DNA of 5,276 nucleotides from Propionibacteriaceae bacterium. GTDB taxonomy: Bacteria; Actinomycetota; Actinomycetes; Propionibacteriales; Propionibacteriaceae. The notes under the pieces are model-generated. The model searched no databases. It was given only the letters and a program-made list of their open reading frames with translations, and was not told the origin of the DNA. The DNA lies in assembly GCA_003451975.1 (NCBI GenBank), contig DMIX01000184.1, positions 1 through 5,276 of the forward strand, written 5' to 3'. The position numbers were made by a program, and so were the translations under genes. Each line of letters starts with the position of its first letter. Position 1 is the first letter of the stretch. Positions 4,766 through 5,276 of this stretch are shown piece after piece.

Positions 4766-5188
4766 CTACTTCCCGTATTTTTCTTTTTCAGCCAGGATGA
4801 ACGCCTGGAAATCCGCGTTGTCGGCGTGATACAGGCCGTCCAGTTCGGCGGGATTGTTCAGCGTGATTTTGGCAAGCCAGCCATCGCCATAGGGCGACTG
4901 GTTGATGATCGTGCTGTCGAATTCGATCTCCTCATTGGCTTCATCGATCTGTCCGCTGAGAATGGCCTTGATGCGGCCCACCCATTTCCCCGATTCCATC
5001 GACATAAAAGGATTGCCAGACTCGATGCTCCGCCCGACGCGTGGCGTCTCGGCGAACACGATCTCTCCGGCGATCGCCTGTGCGAAGTCCGTGACGCCGA
5101 TGGTGGCCTGATCACCGTCCACGCGCGCCCAGTTATGCTCCTTGTCGTAATAGAGCTCATCAGGGAACTGATAACCGCCGATCTCCAT
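4766..5188 (-). CDS. gcvH: GcvH-like lipoyl carrier protein
   Basis: This 140-residue protein has the H-protein fold order: YYDKEHNWARV near 13-23, then VTDFAQAIAGEIVFAETPRVGRSIESG (32-58), the lipoylation hairpin SMESGKWVGRI with acceptor Lys68, and the downstream SGQIDEAN (78-85) and QSPYGDGWLAKI segments typical of GcvH. In the glycine cleavage system GcvH carries aminomethyl groups on its lipoyl arm. The E-S-G-K-W form of the lipoyl site differs from the common E-S-V-K-A/S, and no gcvT or gcvP is visible, so a role as a stand-alone dithiol carrier is possible. The start at ATG 5188-5186 is supported by GGAGAG six nt upstream. The open frame continues upstream to 5215, but that extension (MYKRQ...) is translated from sequencing adapter and is not real. 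This is the first visible gene of the cluster; its promoter is lost at the contig end. Confidence 0.88.
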   Translation of the reverse strand: MEIGGYQFPDELYYDKEHNWARVDGDQATIGVTDFAQAIAGEIVFAETPRVGRSIESGNPFMSMESGKWVGRIKAILSGQIDEANEEIEFDSTIINQSPYGDGWLAKITLNNPAELDGLYHADNADFQAFILAEKEKYGK

Positions 5189-5194
5189 AGTTCT

Positions 5195-5200
5195 CTCTCC
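5195..5200 (-). promoter_or_regulatory. Ribosome binding site of gcvH
   Basis: The minus strand reads GGAGAG at 5200-5195, six nt before the ATG at 5188. These are the last genuine genomic bases before the adapter, so the promoter region cannot be seen. Confidence 0.75.
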
Positions 5201-5276
5201 CTGTCTCTTATACACATCTCCGAGCCCACGAGACCGAGGCTGATCTCGTATGCCGTCTTCTGCTTGAAAAAAAAAA
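5201..5276. other. Nextera/Illumina adapter read-through plus poly-A (artefact)
   Basis: Positions 5201-5219 are the 19-base Tn5 mosaic end used in Nextera tagmentation (CTGTCTCTTATACACATCT). Positions 5220-5234 are the read-2 side linker (CCGAGCCCACGAGAC). Positions 5235-5242 are an 8-base index (CGAGGCTG, which I recall as Nextera i7 index N710). Positions 5243-5266 are the P7 flow-cell sequence, beginning ATCTCGTATGCC and ending CTGCTTG. Positions 5267-5276 are A only, as produced when a read runs past the end of the molecule. None of this belongs to the organism, and it should not be annotated as a transposon end. Confidence 0.98.

Noticed and set aside
5201..5219. Tn5/IS50 transposon end
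   Set aside because: The mosaic end is followed directly by the linker, index and P7 flow-cell sequence, so it comes from library preparation.
5189..5229. Upstream extension of gcvH (MYKRQ...) and the overlapping frame starting MGSEMCIRDR
   Set aside because: Both starts are translations of the Nextera adapter.

Overview
The window looks like the end of a bacterial metagenomic or draft-genome contig. It is GC-rich over most of its length and visibly AT-richer over roughly the first 700 bases. The gene content (DUF2079-type membrane protein, HicB-like protein, LacI regulator, thioredoxin reductase, OsmC-family protein, two-domain lipoate-protein ligase and an H-protein with an ESGKW lipoylation site) would suit an environmental bacterium such as a member of the Chloroflexota. 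That placement is a guess from protein style. All genes use the standard code, and the only in-frame TGA that needs explaining is described below.

Layout. Positions 1-298 (minus strand) hold the N-terminal third or less of a DUF2079-like membrane protein that runs off the left edge. Positions 482-688 (minus) encode a 68-residue HicB-like antitoxin-type protein with no HicA partner. Positions 689-976 are a divergent promoter region. It has a near-consensus sigma70 promoter and a CG-centred LacI-type palindrome in front of the LacI-family regulator at 977-1981 (plus), and a second good promoter facing hicB. A convergent hairpin at 2016-2045 separates the regulator from a minus-strand cluster, which in transcription order is gcvH-like (5188-4766), lplA (4750-3698), an OsmC-family gene (3674-3261) and trxB-like (3072-2089). 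Positions 5201-5276 are not biological: they are Nextera/Illumina adapter read-through ending in poly-A.

Main discovery. The OsmC-family gene is split in a naive ORF call by one in-frame TGA (3524-3522). That codon lies exactly where the family has its peroxidatic cysteine, in the motif PTEMLAASVAG-[TGA]. The frame is open on both sides, the second conserved cysteine is present, and a perfect 6-bp stem with a GGUC loop begins 15 nt after the TGA. This matches the layout of a bacterial SECIS element. I read it as a selenocysteine-containing OsmC-like peroxidase.

How the genes may work together. Ohr/OsmC peroxidases are known to take electrons from dihydrolipoyl groups rather than from thioredoxin. 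The cluster encodes a lipoyl carrier (GcvH-like), the enzyme that could load lipoate onto it (LplA), a seleno-peroxidase (OsmC-like) and a disulfide reductase flavoprotein (TrxR-like). I infer a self-contained chain: NADPH to flavoprotein to lipoyl-H-protein to Sec-OsmC to organic hydroperoxide. No other glycine-cleavage gene is visible, but the contig stops immediately upstream of gcvH, so this absence is weak evidence.
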